DNA from: Pontixanthobacter sp. CEM42
GTDB lineage: Bacteria > Pseudomonadota > Alphaproteobacteria > Sphingomonadales > Sphingomonadaceae
Reading direction: 5' to 3'
Assembly: GCF_017812015.1 (NCBI RefSeq)
Contig: NZ_JADQTN010000001.1
Coordinates: forward strand, 1,280,501 to 1,344,500
DNA: 64,000 nt
Part shown: positions 25,605 through 34,021 of the stretch, piece after piece
How the letters are laid out: each line of letters starts with the position of its first letter
Numbering within the stretch: the stretch's first letter is position 1
The notes under the pieces: generated by a model
What the model was told of the DNA's origin: nothing
Databases searched by the model: none
The model's input: the letters and a program-made list of their open reading frames with translations, nothing else
Made by a program: the position numbers and the translations under genes

Positions 25605-26386
25605 CCCGCATCTCTTCCGCTTTCTCGTCTCCCGCTCTCGTCTGCTTCCTCACCGCTGGTGACGGCAATACAGCAGCCAATCTCGATGCTCTGGTCGAAG
25701 GCGGCGCAAATGTGATCGAACTCGGTATGCCTTTCACCGATCCGATGGCCGATGGGCCTGCGATCCAGAAGGCGAATTTGCGCGCGCTGGCGAAGCGGAC
25801 GACAACGGCTGATATCTTTGCAATCGCTGCACAATTCCGGCTTCGGCATCCCGATGTTCCGTTGATCCTGATGGGCTATGCCAATCCGATGATCCGGCGC
25901 GGGCCTGAATGGTTTGCGGAGGAATGTGCCAAGGCCGGTGTGGATGGCGTAATTTGCGTCGATATCCCGCCAGAGGAAGACGCTGCGCTCGGCCCTGCTC
26001 TACGCGCCAAAGGTGTTGCGCCCATCCGGCTTGCTACGCCTACCACCGATGCCGCGCGCTTGCCGCAGGTGCTCGAGGGATCGGACGGATTTGTATATTA
26101 CGTCTCGGTCGCCGGGATCACCGGATTGCAACAAGCCGCGACCGCTTCCATCGAAGACGCCGTCGCCAAGCTCAAAGCAGCCACTGATCTACCGATCGCG
26201 GTCGGTTTTGGCGTCCGCACGCCTGATCAAGCCAGCGCTATTGCCAAAGTGGCTGACGGCGTGGTTGTCGGCTCTGCACTGGTTGAATTGGTCGAGCAGC
26301 ATGGCGATAATGCTCCGGCTGCGCTAAAGGAGCTTACTTCGGCACTCGCAGAGGCGGTTCACTCCGCTCGTTCTGGGACCAGCTAA
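25601..26386 (+). CDS. trpA: Tryptophan synthase alpha chain
   Basis: It releases indole from indole-3-glycerol phosphate and passes it to the beta chain. The 261-residue TIM barrel has the catalytic pair E40 and D51 in [15 protein letters not shown], the equivalents of Salmonella E49 and D60. [30 protein letters not shown] and VVGSALVE also match. accD begins 10 bases downstream with AAGGA between, so the operon continues. Confidence 0.97.
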   Translation: MTRISSAFSSPALVCFLTAGDGNTAANLDALVEGGANVIELGMPFTDPMADGPAIQKANLRALAKRTTTADIFAIAAQFRLRHPDVPLILMGYANPMIRRGPEWFAEECAKAGVDGVICVDIPPEEDAALGPALRAKGVAPIRLATPTTDAARLPQVLEGSDGFVYYVSVAGITGLQQAATASIEDAVAKLKAATDLPIAVGFGVRTPDQASAIAKVADGVVVGSALVELVEQHGDNAPAALKELTSALAEAVHSARSGTS

Positions 26387-26396
26387 GGATACAAAG

Positions 26397-27245
26397 ATGA
26401 ACTGGCTTACCCGCGTCCGCAATTCGCTTCCTTTCCAGTCGAAGCGTGAAACTAATGACAATCTGTGGGTCAAATGCCCCAATTGTCAGGAGATGCTGTT
26501 CGCCAAGGAATATGAAGAAAATCAGCAGGTTTGCATGCGATGTGACCATCACGGCCGGATCGGCGCGGATGAGCGGCTGAACCAGCTGCTCGACATGGGA
26601 TATGACCTGCTGGAGCAGCCCGAGGTCAAGGAAGACCCGCTGAAGTTCAAGGATTCCAAGAAATACACCGATCGCCTGAAACAAGCCCGAGCAAAGAACC
26701 CGCACCGCGATGCTTTCAGCGTCGGCTCGGGCCAGATCGAGGGCCGCGATGCGGTCGTCGGCGTGCAGGATTTCGGCTTTATGGGCGGATCGATGGGCAT
26801 GGCCGTCGGCACGGCGTTCTGCGCCGGTGCAGAGCGCGCGTTGACCCGCAACTGCGCCTATGTTGTGGTTACAGCTGCTGGCGGAGCGCGGATGCAGGAA
26901 GGCATTCTCAGCCTGATGCAAATGCCCAAGGCAACCGTGATGACACGCCGCCTGCACGAAGCGGGTTTGCCCTACATCGTAGTGCTGACTGACCCGACTA
27001 CGGGCGGCGTTACGGCAAGCTACGCAATGCTGGGTGACATCCATATCGCAGAACCAGGCGCCTTGATCGGCTTCGCCGGACAGCGCGTGATTCAGGACAC
27101 GATCCGCGAGCAATTGCCCGAGGGTTTCCAACGGGCCGAATATCTGCGCAAGCACGGTATGGTCGATATGGTCGTCCACCGTCACGAATTGCGCGATACC
27201 TTGGCCAATCTGCTCGATTTCCTACAGGGTGAAAAAGCGGCGTAA
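26397..27245 (+). CDS. accD: Acetyl-CoA carboxylase carboxyltransferase subunit beta
   Basis: With AccA it transfers carboxyl from biotin to acetyl-CoA, giving malonyl-CoA for fatty-acid synthesis. The 282-residue protein has an N-terminal zinc ribbon (C27, C30, C46, C49) that can bind nucleic acid. The crotonase-like core follows with [37 protein letters not shown] and [10 protein letters not shown]. It lies between trpA and folC, the usual alphaproteobacterial order. Confidence 0.97.
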   Translation: MNWLTRVRNSLPFQSKRETNDNLWVKCPNCQEMLFAKEYEENQQVCMRCDHHGRIGADERLNQLLDMGYDLLEQPEVKEDPLKFKDSKKYTDRLKQARAKNPHRDAFSVGSGQIEGRDAVVGVQDFGFMGGSMGMAVGTAFCAGAERALTRNCAYVVVTAAGGARMQEGILSLMQMPKATVMTRRLHEAGLPYIVVLTDPTTGGVTASYAMLGDIHIAEPGALIGFAGQRVIQDTIREQLPEGFQRAEYLRKHGMVDMVVHRHELRDTLANLLDFLQGEKAA

Positions 27246-27252
27246 TCCAGCG

Positions 27253-28566
27253 ATGAAGGACTTTGGTCGCTCAGACGATCCGGCGGTTCAGGCACAGCTT
27301 GACCGGTTGGCAGCATTGTCGCTGCCCGAGGGACGCATCGGCCTGGATACTGTGCGCGAATTGCTCGCGAGATTAGGCGATCCGCAAGACCGGTTGCCGC
27401 CCGTTTTTCACATTGCAGGGACCAATGGCAAAGGGTCAGTCTGCGCGTTCCTACGCGCAATGTTGGAGGCTGACGGCAAGACCGTCCACGTCACCACCAG
27501 CCCGCATCTGGTGCGTTATAACGAGCGTATTCGAGTGGCTGGAACGCTGATCAAAGATGCGCGTCTGGCAGAACTGCTAGAGGAAGTTCTCGACGCGGCG
27601 GAAGGCCTCAACCCCAGCTTCTTCGAAGTCACCATTGCCGCCGCGTTCACCGAATTTGCCAGCGTTCCGGCCGATGCCTGCGTTGTCGAAGTCGGTCTGG
27701 GCGGTAGGTTCGATGCGACCAATGTTCTGACGCCGGATGTGCTGGCAGCATGCGGAATTGCAGCGCTTGGGATCGATCACGAGCGGTTCTTGCTCGCACC
27801 AGAGGACGGCGTCCCGACAGAGCCAATGGCACGAATTGCGTTTGAGAAAGCAGGAATTGCAAAGCCCGGGGTTCCATTGGTGACGTTGGGTGAATGGCAC
27901 CCTCTGGAGTCCGAAAACGCTATCCGAGTGGTGGCTCTGAATGTCGGCGCGCCTCTGTCTGAACTCGGCAGCGATTGGAACGTCTATGGATCGGGTGAAG
28001 GTTTGAGCTACTTTGATGAAGGCAGCGATATCTACTTTACTGGCGAACTGGCACTGCTGGGCGAACATCAAGCGGCAAATGCTGGCCTCGCAATAGCTAT
28101 GCTTCGCCAGCAAACAGCTATCAATATTGACGACGACGCCATTCTTGAAGGGTTGGAATGCGCGCAGTGGCCCGCCCGGCTTCAGCGCCTTTACGATGAT
28201 GGCCCGCTCACGGCTCTATGCTCCAATCGCCCGATTTGGCTTGACGGTGGACATAATAGAAACGCCGGAGCAGCTATCGCGGAATTCATGCAGCAGGAAT
28301 TTCATATCGTCTTGGGCATGTTGGCCAATAAAGACCCGCAAGCATTTCTCGAGCCATTTGATGACCGTCTTCGCAGCATCACCATAGTGCCCATCCCGGG
28401 CTATGAATGCCATCCAGCTGAGGCGTTTGGAGACAGCGTACGCGCTGCTAATGATCTCAAAGACGCGATGCTAAACTTGCCAAATGACGGTTATCCCGTC
28501 CTGATCGCCGGATCACTCTACCTCGCTGGCGAAGTCCTTAGGCAAAACGACGAAATCCCTGACTAG
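27253..28566 (+). CDS. folC: Bifunctional dihydrofolate/folylpolyglutamate synthase
   Basis: It adds glutamate to dihydropteroate and folates. The 437-residue Mur-ligase family protein has the P-loop GTNGKGS at residues 56-62, TSPHLVRYNERIRV, EVGLGGRFDATNV and GIDH. The C-terminal domain has LDGGHN in the expected place. The ATG at 27253 avoids overlap with accD and matches homologue starts. It ends the pyr/trp/acc/fol cluster and is convergent with the MFS gene, with stop codons overlapping. Confidence 0.94.
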   Translation: MKDFGRSDDPAVQAQLDRLAALSLPEGRIGLDTVRELLARLGDPQDRLPPVFHIAGTNGKGSVCAFLRAMLEADGKTVHVTTSPHLVRYNERIRVAGTLIKDARLAELLEEVLDAAEGLNPSFFEVTIAAAFTEFASVPADACVVEVGLGGRFDATNVLTPDVLAACGIAALGIDHERFLLAPEDGVPTEPMARIAFEKAGIAKPGVPLVTLGEWHPLESENAIRVVALNVGAPLSELGSDWNVYGSGEGLSYFDEGSDIYFTGELALLGEHQAANAGLAIAMLRQQTAINIDDDAILEGLECAQWPARLQRLYDDGPLTALCSNRPIWLDGGHNRNAGAAIAEFMQQEFHIVLGMLANKDPQAFLEPFDDRLRSITIVPIPGYECHPAEAFGDSVRAANDLKDAMLNLPNDGYPVLIAGSLYLAGEVLRQNDEIPD

Positions 28567-30302
28567 GCGGTTTTCTCAGCCGCCAACTCGGGCGTCACAA
28601 TTCCGGCATCACGGCCCGCGCGTTTCACGCGGATCCATTCGAAGATGCACAGGATCACTGCCACAAAGCCAATCAGCGTCGTCAGCACGAATACATCGAA
28701 ATAACCGCGATCTTCGATCATCTCGCCAAGCGCGCCGCGCCCGAGCGTGCCAACCAGCAGTGTTAGCGAAGACAGCAGCGCATATTGGACGGCGCTGTAT
28801 TGCTTCGAAACGATTGAGGAGAGCCACGCAATGTAGGCCGCACCGGCGATACCAATGGCCAGGTTCTCCCACATGATTGTAAATGTCAGCCGCGCCAGCC
28901 CCTCGGACTCAGGCATCATGAGTAAGCCGGATAGAAAATCGATAAAGCGGGTGAAGCCAATCGCATCGCTCGCGATCTGCATCCGTGCACCGCCTACGGC
29001 CATATCCGCGTAAAGCAGATTGGTAAGAGCAGCGAGCAATGCGCCTATCGTCAGCGTCGCCATGCGCCCGATCACGGTGAGCATATACCCGCCCAGCGCC
29101 AGACCAGCGATAATTGCAAAGACACCGAAGAACTTCGAAGCAAAGGCCACCTCGTCATTGGTGTAGGCCAGCTCACCCAAATAAAACGGGTAAGCAAATG
29201 TCCCCCAGATCGCATCGCAAATCCGGTAAGTGAGAACGAGCGAGAGGATCAGCACGAGGGACCAACCCATGCGACCAACAAATTCGACGAGCGGCATAAC
29301 CAAGGCGCGATAGAAGTGATCCATCACCGCTGCGCTACCCTGCGCAACGGGCGCATCTTCGGTAAGCAGATTCTCGCCGCGCTTCTTTTGCGATGCGAGC
29401 CAACCTGCAATTAGTGCCGGTACCACTACCGTTGCGACAATAATCCACGGCCCCCAGCCGAGTGTAAACTCAGTTGGATTGGGCCTGTCTTCCGGCGCAT
29501 AGGCCAGCGACATATACATGAATGTCAGAACGACGCCGATGGCGCCTGCCCACAACACGCCGACAATTCCCAGCGCCCGTGCACGCACTTCAGGGCGTAG
29601 CTCACCCGCTTTTCGTAAGCTCAACATCAACTCGTCTTCAGCGGCCCCATCCACGACATTCCCAACCTTGTTGTCGGGTGCGAACAGCCCCACAAAACCA
29701 ATCACCAGCAAGATCGCGCCCATCATCAGATAGGTTTGCGGCCAGCCGATCCGTGCCGCAATAATGAGACCGAACGCACCGCCAACCAGCGCCGCCATCC
29801 GGTAGCCCATCTGGTAAACGGTCGAGAGGATATCGAGCGTTGCCACCTCATCTGCGTTGTCGATACGCCAAGCATTGATCGCGATATCCTGCGTCGCACT
29901 GGCCAAGGCGCCAACGCCAGCTAGCAGCGAAAACCAGCCCATATTGTCGTTGGTCGGATTACTCAGGCTCAGTGCTACGAGAATTACACCGAGCAGCAGT
30001 TGGGCCGGGACCATCCACTGCTTGCGCTTCCCCAACTTTGAAAATCCGGGAATATTGACCTTGTCAATCAGCGGCGACCACAGGAACTGAAACGCATAGG
30101 CGAGCCCGATCAGCGAGAATACGCCCATCGTCTCCAGATCGACTTTGGCCTCTGTCAGCCAAGCATAGAGCGTGCCGAGGAACAGCGCGAATGGCAGTCC
30201 GCTGGCAAAGCCAAACAGCGCCATATAGCCGGTCTTACGGTTACGCATTGCGCGAAAAACCTCACGCAAACCCGGCTTACTCTTAGCGGCTGCGTCAGCC
30301 AT
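28563..30302 (-). CDS. AmpG-like MFS permease
   Basis: A 579-residue multi-pass transporter with a start typical of the AmpG group (ALFGFASGLPFALFLGTLYAWLTEAKVDLETMG), a loop-2 motif DKVNIPGFSKLGKRKQW, and about 12-14 hydrophobic segments. AmpG takes up anhydro-muropeptides for cell-wall recycling and in some bacteria supplies the beta-lactamase induction signal. That role is inference here, and the protein is longer than E. coli AmpG (about 490 residues). The ATG at 30302 follows the conserved start; a longer frame exists but overlaps the divergent oxygenase gene. Confidence 0.8.
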   Translation of the reverse strand: MADAAAKSKPGLREVFRAMRNRKTGYMALFGFASGLPFALFLGTLYAWLTEAKVDLETMGVFSLIGLAYAFQFLWSPLIDKVNIPGFSKLGKRKQWMVPAQLLLGVILVALSLSNPTNDNMGWFSLLAGVGALASATQDIAINAWRIDNADEVATLDILSTVYQMGYRMAALVGGAFGLIIAARIGWPQTYLMMGAILLVIGFVGLFAPDNKVGNVVDGAAEDELMLSLRKAGELRPEVRARALGIVGVLWAGAIGVVLTFMYMSLAYAPEDRPNPTEFTLGWGPWIIVATVVVPALIAGWLASQKKRGENLLTEDAPVAQGSAAVMDHFYRALVMPLVEFVGRMGWSLVLILSLVLTYRICDAIWGTFAYPFYLGELAYTNDEVAFASKFFGVFAIIAGLALGGYMLTVIGRMATLTIGALLAALTNLLYADMAVGGARMQIASDAIGFTRFIDFLSGLLMMPESEGLARLTFTIMWENLAIGIAGAAYIAWLSSIVSKQYSAVQYALLSSLTLLVGTLGRGALGEMIEDRGYFDVFVLTTLIGFVAVILCIFEWIRVKRAGRDAGIVTPELAAEKTA

Positions 30303-30375
30303 ACATCCCCATCCTCTTTGTATCGGTACGATTTCGTGCAACAGTAGCGTGATCGCGTGATTTAGGAAGTGTTTG

Positions 30376-31551
30376 ATGAACGAGACCCCAATCATCCCCA
30401 GCAAATCCGTTCCCCACATTTTACGCCCGACCGACGGGCAATTGGCCCTGGCCGAAGCGATGGCGCGGGAAGAAACGCGAAATGATGCGGGCATCACTCA
30501 CGTTCCGGCGTCGGTCTATACCGATCCCGATCATTGGCTGCGCGAGAAAGCAGCTTTGTTCGATCGTTTGCCGCAGGTGATTGCACCATCTGCATTGCTC
30601 CCAGATGCAGGCATGGCCGTACCGCATGACGATACCGGCCGGCCGCTGCTGATTACCCGCGATGCCGAGGGGAAGGTTCATGTCTTTCTGAATGTCTGCC
30701 GCCATCGCGGGACGCGGCTGGTCGAAGGCGAGGACGTGCAATGCGCCAAGCGCTTGGTCTGCCCCTATCACGCTTGGACTTACAAGCTGGACGGAAAGCT
30801 GCTCGCGCTGCCCCGCCCCGAGACTTTCCCCGGCCTCGACAAATCTGACAATTCGTTGATTGAGCTGCCTAGCTGTGAAGCTGGCGGACTAATCTGGTTT
30901 GCACCGGTCGAGGACGCCGACTTTACGCTCGCCAGAGCACTTGGCGAGGATTTCACCGCATTCGGAATGGATGATCTGTTTCTCTATCGCCGCAAAACAC
31001 ACCAAGTGAACGGCAATTGGAAACTGATCATGGATGCTTTCCTTGAAAGCTACCACGTCACGCGCCTCCATGCGAAAACCATCGGCCCGTTCTTCAAAGA
31101 CGGAATCACCGCAGGGGATATGATCGGCCCGCATGCCCGTTCTGCTGTGGGCCGCTTGGAGGAATTAGCTGACGTCGACCTGACCGATATGGCGGCAATG
31201 CGGCGGGTGATTACGTTCGCCTATCAATTGCTTCCTGCGACAATCATCATCCCCAGCCCAGACTATGTGAATGTCATGGTGCTGATGCCTGATGCGCATG
31301 ATCACACAGTGGTCGAGGACTTCATGTTGATCCCCGAAGAGCCGAAAACCGACAAAGCCCGCGATCATTGGGATCGCAGCTGGAATCTGCTCGATGGCGG
31401 CGTGTTCGCGAGTGAGGATTTTCGCGCAGCAGAGCTTGGTCAGCAGGGGCTTTCAACCGGTGTTGTGCCGCAACTAACGCTCGGCAATCTGGAAACCGGT
31501 ATCCTACGTTTTCATGAAACGGTGCAGCAAGCCCTAAACGTAAATCCTTGA
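30376..31551 (+). CDS. Rieske aromatic ring-hydroxylating oxygenase, alpha subunit
   Basis: A 391-residue oxygenase subunit. The Rieske 2Fe-2S ligands are C108-x-H110 (CRHRGTRL) and C129-x2-H132 (CPYHAW). The catalytic domain has the mononuclear iron motif region DAFLESYHVTRLH. Reductase and ferredoxin partners are not adjacent, so they must be encoded elsewhere, and the substrate cannot be told. AGGAAG lies upstream of the chosen ATG. It is divergent from the MFS gene. Confidence 0.9.
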   Translation: MNETPIIPSKSVPHILRPTDGQLALAEAMAREETRNDAGITHVPASVYTDPDHWLREKAALFDRLPQVIAPSALLPDAGMAVPHDDTGRPLLITRDAEGKVHVFLNVCRHRGTRLVEGEDVQCAKRLVCPYHAWTYKLDGKLLALPRPETFPGLDKSDNSLIELPSCEAGGLIWFAPVEDADFTLARALGEDFTAFGMDDLFLYRRKTHQVNGNWKLIMDAFLESYHVTRLHAKTIGPFFKDGITAGDMIGPHARSAVGRLEELADVDLTDMAAMRRVITFAYQLLPATIIIPSPDYVNVMVLMPDAHDHTVVEDFMLIPEEPKTDKARDHWDRSWNLLDGGVFASEDFRAAELGQQGLSTGVVPQLTLGNLETGILRFHETVQQALNVNP

Positions 31552-31582
31552 GTGGGGCCGACTAAGGGCGTAACGGCGCGCC

Positions 31583-32365
31583 ATGACAACAAACCCACCC
31601 CGCCAAGAAGGCCGCCCCGACGGCGAGCGTATCGCAAAACTGCTGGCTCGTGCGGGCGTCGCCAGCCGCCGCGAAGTCGAGCGGATGATCGAAGCCGGAC
31701 GGATTTCGATTGATGGTAAGGTGTTGGATACGCCCGCGACCATCATCCCCAACCTCAATGGTGTAACGGTTGACGGCAAACCCGTTGGCAAACCGCAACC
31801 AGCGCGCATCTTCTGCTTCCACAAACCAGCCGGTCTGTTGACGGCGGAACGCGATTTCAGCGGGCGCGGCACGATTTATGACGCGCTGGTCAATGCTCTG
31901 CCCAAAGACGCACCACGTGTGATGCCGATTGGCCGCCTCGACATTAATACCGAGGGTCTGTTGCTGATGACCAATGATGGTGAACTGAAACGCGCGATGG
32001 AGCTCCCCAGCAACGCTATCCCGCGCACCTATCGCGCCCGGGCCTACGGCGATGTGACGCAAAGCCAGCTCGAAGATCTAATGGACGGCATAACGATTGA
32101 GGGCGTCCGCTACGGCCCGATCAACGCCAATATGGAACGCAAAACTGGCCGCAACCAGTGGATCGAAATGACCATCACCGAGGGCAAGAACCGCGAAGTG
32201 CGTAATGTGCTGGAATATCTCGGGCTGGAAGTGAACCGTCTGATGCGTACCGAATACGGCCCGTTCACACTCGGCGATATTAAGCGCGGTCTGGCGGTTG
32301 AAGTCCCGCAAAATGATGTCGAGCGCTATCGCAAGCAAACTCTGCGGGCGCAGAAGAAGCCATGA
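31583..32365 (+). CDS. rluB: 23S rRNA pseudouridine synthase, RluB/RsuA family
   Basis: A 260-residue protein with an N-terminal S4 RNA-binding domain (RIAKLLARAGVASRREVERMI) and the catalytic Asp120 in GRLDINTEGLLLMTNDGEL. The late motif GKNREVRNVLEYLGLEVNRL is typical of the RsuA/RluB/RluE/RluF branch; RluB (23S U2605) is most likely from length and motif style. It overlaps rsmD by 4 bases, making a two-gene rRNA-modification operon. Confidence 0.9.
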   Translation: MTTNPPRQEGRPDGERIAKLLARAGVASRREVERMIEAGRISIDGKVLDTPATIIPNLNGVTVDGKPVGKPQPARIFCFHKPAGLLTAERDFSGRGTIYDALVNALPKDAPRVMPIGRLDINTEGLLLMTNDGELKRAMELPSNAIPRTYRARAYGDVTQSQLEDLMDGITIEGVRYGPINANMERKTGRNQWIEMTITEGKNREVRNVLEYLGLEVNRLMRTEYGPFTLGDIKRGLAVEVPQNDVERYRKQTLRAQKKP

Positions 32366-32940
32366 GAATTATCGCTGGAGAATGGCGCGGTCGGAAGCTG
32401 ACCGCGCCCAAGGGTGATGCGACGCGTCCAACCGGTGATCGCACACGCGAAACGCTATTTAGTATGCTCACCAGCCGTCTGGGGACGTTTGAAGGTTTGT
32501 CGGTAGCGGATTTGTTCGCTGGTTCGGGTGCGCTCGGGCTTGAGGCTCTGTCGCGCGGTGCGGGTCACTGCCTGTTCGTTGAGCAGGAAGAATATGCACT
32601 GAAAAGCATTCGCGCCAATATCGCGACATTCGATGCACGTGCACGCAGCGATGTTCGTGCGGGATCGGCGATGGGACTCGGCCCAGCCAAACAGCCACTC
32701 GATTTGATCCTGCTCGATCCACCATACGAAACCGGCGCAGGCTCGGTCGCGCTCGACAAGATGAACCGGCTTGGCTGGATCGGTCCGGCAACATGGATCG
32801 CGCTCGAAACGAGCGCAACCCAAGACATCTCAATCCGGAAACTGGAAGTAGTGGCCGACCGCCGCGTCGGGAAAGCGAAGCTTCATCTGCTCCGTCTTTC
32901 CGAGGAAGGACCAGGAGACAACGCGGCGGCCGACAGTTAG
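32362..32940 (+). CDS. rsmD: 16S rRNA (guanine966-N2)-methyltransferase
   Basis: A 192-residue SAM-dependent methyltransferase. RIIAGEWRGRKL at the N-terminus, DRTRETLFSML, the SAM motif VADLFAGSGALGLEALSRG and the catalytic DPPY (D119-Y122) are diagnostic for RsmD. Its ATG overlaps the rluB stop. It is convergent with the small exported-protein gene, with 7 bases between. Confidence 0.95.
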   Translation: MRIIAGEWRGRKLTAPKGDATRPTGDRTRETLFSMLTSRLGTFEGLSVADLFAGSGALGLEALSRGAGHCLFVEQEEYALKSIRANIATFDARARSDVRAGSAMGLGPAKQPLDLILLDPPYETGAGSVALDKMNRLGWIGPATWIALETSATQDISIRKLEVVADRRVGKAKLHLLRLSEEGPGDNAAADS

Positions 32941-32947
32941 CCCTCGG

Positions 32948-33361
32948 TTACGACCCGGCGGGCATCTCGTCTGACGGTTTCGGCGCCGCCCCTGCATCAT
33001 CTTGCAGGCGCTTCTCTACCATCTCCCAAGCGGCAGCCTGATCCACAGGCTCCATCTTCGCGAGGGCAATCTTGTCATTATCGGTTAGCCGCCAGAACAT
33101 TTCCTGACGCGGAACTGGTAAGCTCCAGTAGTAAGTCTGCACATCGCCCGGCCAGGCGGCATAGCTCGTCTGTTGTTCGGGTGACCATCCGTCAAACACG
33201 GCTTGCTCGTCCGGTGTCAATTGATGCGGAGGCTGCTCGGGCATAGCCGGAGCTTCCTCGCCCGGTGGGGGCGGCGCTTGATCTTGCGCCAATAACGGCG
33301 GTGATAAAAATGCCAACAACGCGCCAGAAGCACAGGTGGCAGAGAGGGTGTATTTACGCAT
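32948..33361 (-). CDS. Exported Pro/Ala-rich protein of unknown function
   Basis: A 137-residue protein with a signal peptide ending near LLAQ (residue 25). A Pro-rich linker (APPPPGEEAPAMPEQPP) leads to a globular part rich in Trp and Tyr (DGWSPEQQTSYAAWPGDVQTYYWSL). Proteins of this shape occur in sphingomonads with no assigned role. GGAG lies before the ATG. I do not recognise a domain. Confidence 0.7.
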   Translation of the reverse strand: MRKYTLSATCASGALLAFLSPPLLAQDQAPPPPGEEAPAMPEQPPHQLTPDEQAVFDGWSPEQQTSYAAWPGDVQTYYWSLPVPRQEMFWRLTDNDKIALAKMEPVDQAAAWEMVEKRLQDDAGAAPKPSDEMPAGS

Positions 33362-33553
33362 GGTATTCTCCTTTGAAGTACCGTGCGTGACGAACGCGAC
33401 CCTACCTCTTTCAAGGTGATCTCTATGTGCTGGACAGGTATTCGGAGGGCAACAGCAGGTGTCGCAACTAGGCGCAAACCAGCCTCGTCAAAGCGACGAT
33501 TGTGCACAAAACCGGTTAAAGCGAATAGATTGCGTTGGCTGGCACCGGTTTCA

Positions 33554-33949
33554 TCAACCGCCGGGAAATCTCTCAAATTCAGGAAGTTCGTGAATGGTCT
33601 TCATCCATTCGAGTCGCTCCGCCGTCTGAATATGCGACTGGGCCGGAAGCGCATTGGGATCATCGAAGGAACCAGATTGAATATCAACGATGCCGGGCAA
33701 GTTCTCGGCATTGCGATAGAACAACCCCGTCCCGCAATCAGGGCAGAAAGACCGGCGACCATGTTCGGACGATTTGTAGGTCTTGGGTGATCCCTCGACC
33801 GATAGCGCATCTTCCCGATACATCGCCCAACCGACCATTGGCGCGCCCGCGGAATTGCGACAATCATTGCAATGGCACAATGCGTGGTGCATCGGTTCAC
33901 CTGATAATTCATAGCGGATCGCTCCGCACTGACAGCCACCTTTAAGCAT
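33554..33949 (-). CDS. GFA family zinc protein (glutathione-dependent formaldehyde-activating-like)
   Basis: A 131-residue protein of the GFA/CENP-V fold. Zinc-binding cysteines appear as GGCQCGAIRYEL, CHCNDCRNSAG and FCPDCGTGLFY, the full set for two zinc sites. Family members are often annotated as S-(hydroxymethyl)glutathione synthase, but most have no proven activity. The ATG at 33949 has AGGAGG just upstream; a start 14 codons earlier is less likely. It is divergent from uvrD. Confidence 0.88.
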   Translation of the reverse strand: MLKGGCQCGAIRYELSGEPMHHALCHCNDCRNSAGAPMVGWAMYREDALSVEGSPKTYKSSEHGRRSFCPDCGTGLFYRNAENLPGIVDIQSGSFDDPNALPAQSHIQTAERLEWMKTIHELPEFERFPGG

Positions 33950-33998
33950 TGCATCCTCCTCTTCCAACCCGCCGGAACCGCTTGCAGTCACCGGTTTT

Positions 33999-34013
33999 GT
34001 TCCCTAACTGTTC
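33999..34013 (+). promoter_or_regulatory. LexA (SOS) box at uvrD
   Basis: GTTC-CCTAACT-GTTC matches the alphaproteobacterial LexA operator GTTC-N7-GTTC exactly. It ends 8 bases before the uvrD ATG, where bound LexA would block the promoter or early transcription. recA in this window carries the same motif. Confidence 0.8.
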
Positions 34014-34021
34014 ACACTCTC

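Noticed and set aside
26334-27185. Long antisense frame over accD
   Set aside because: accD has an intact zinc ribbon and core motifs; the antisense product matches nothing recognisable.
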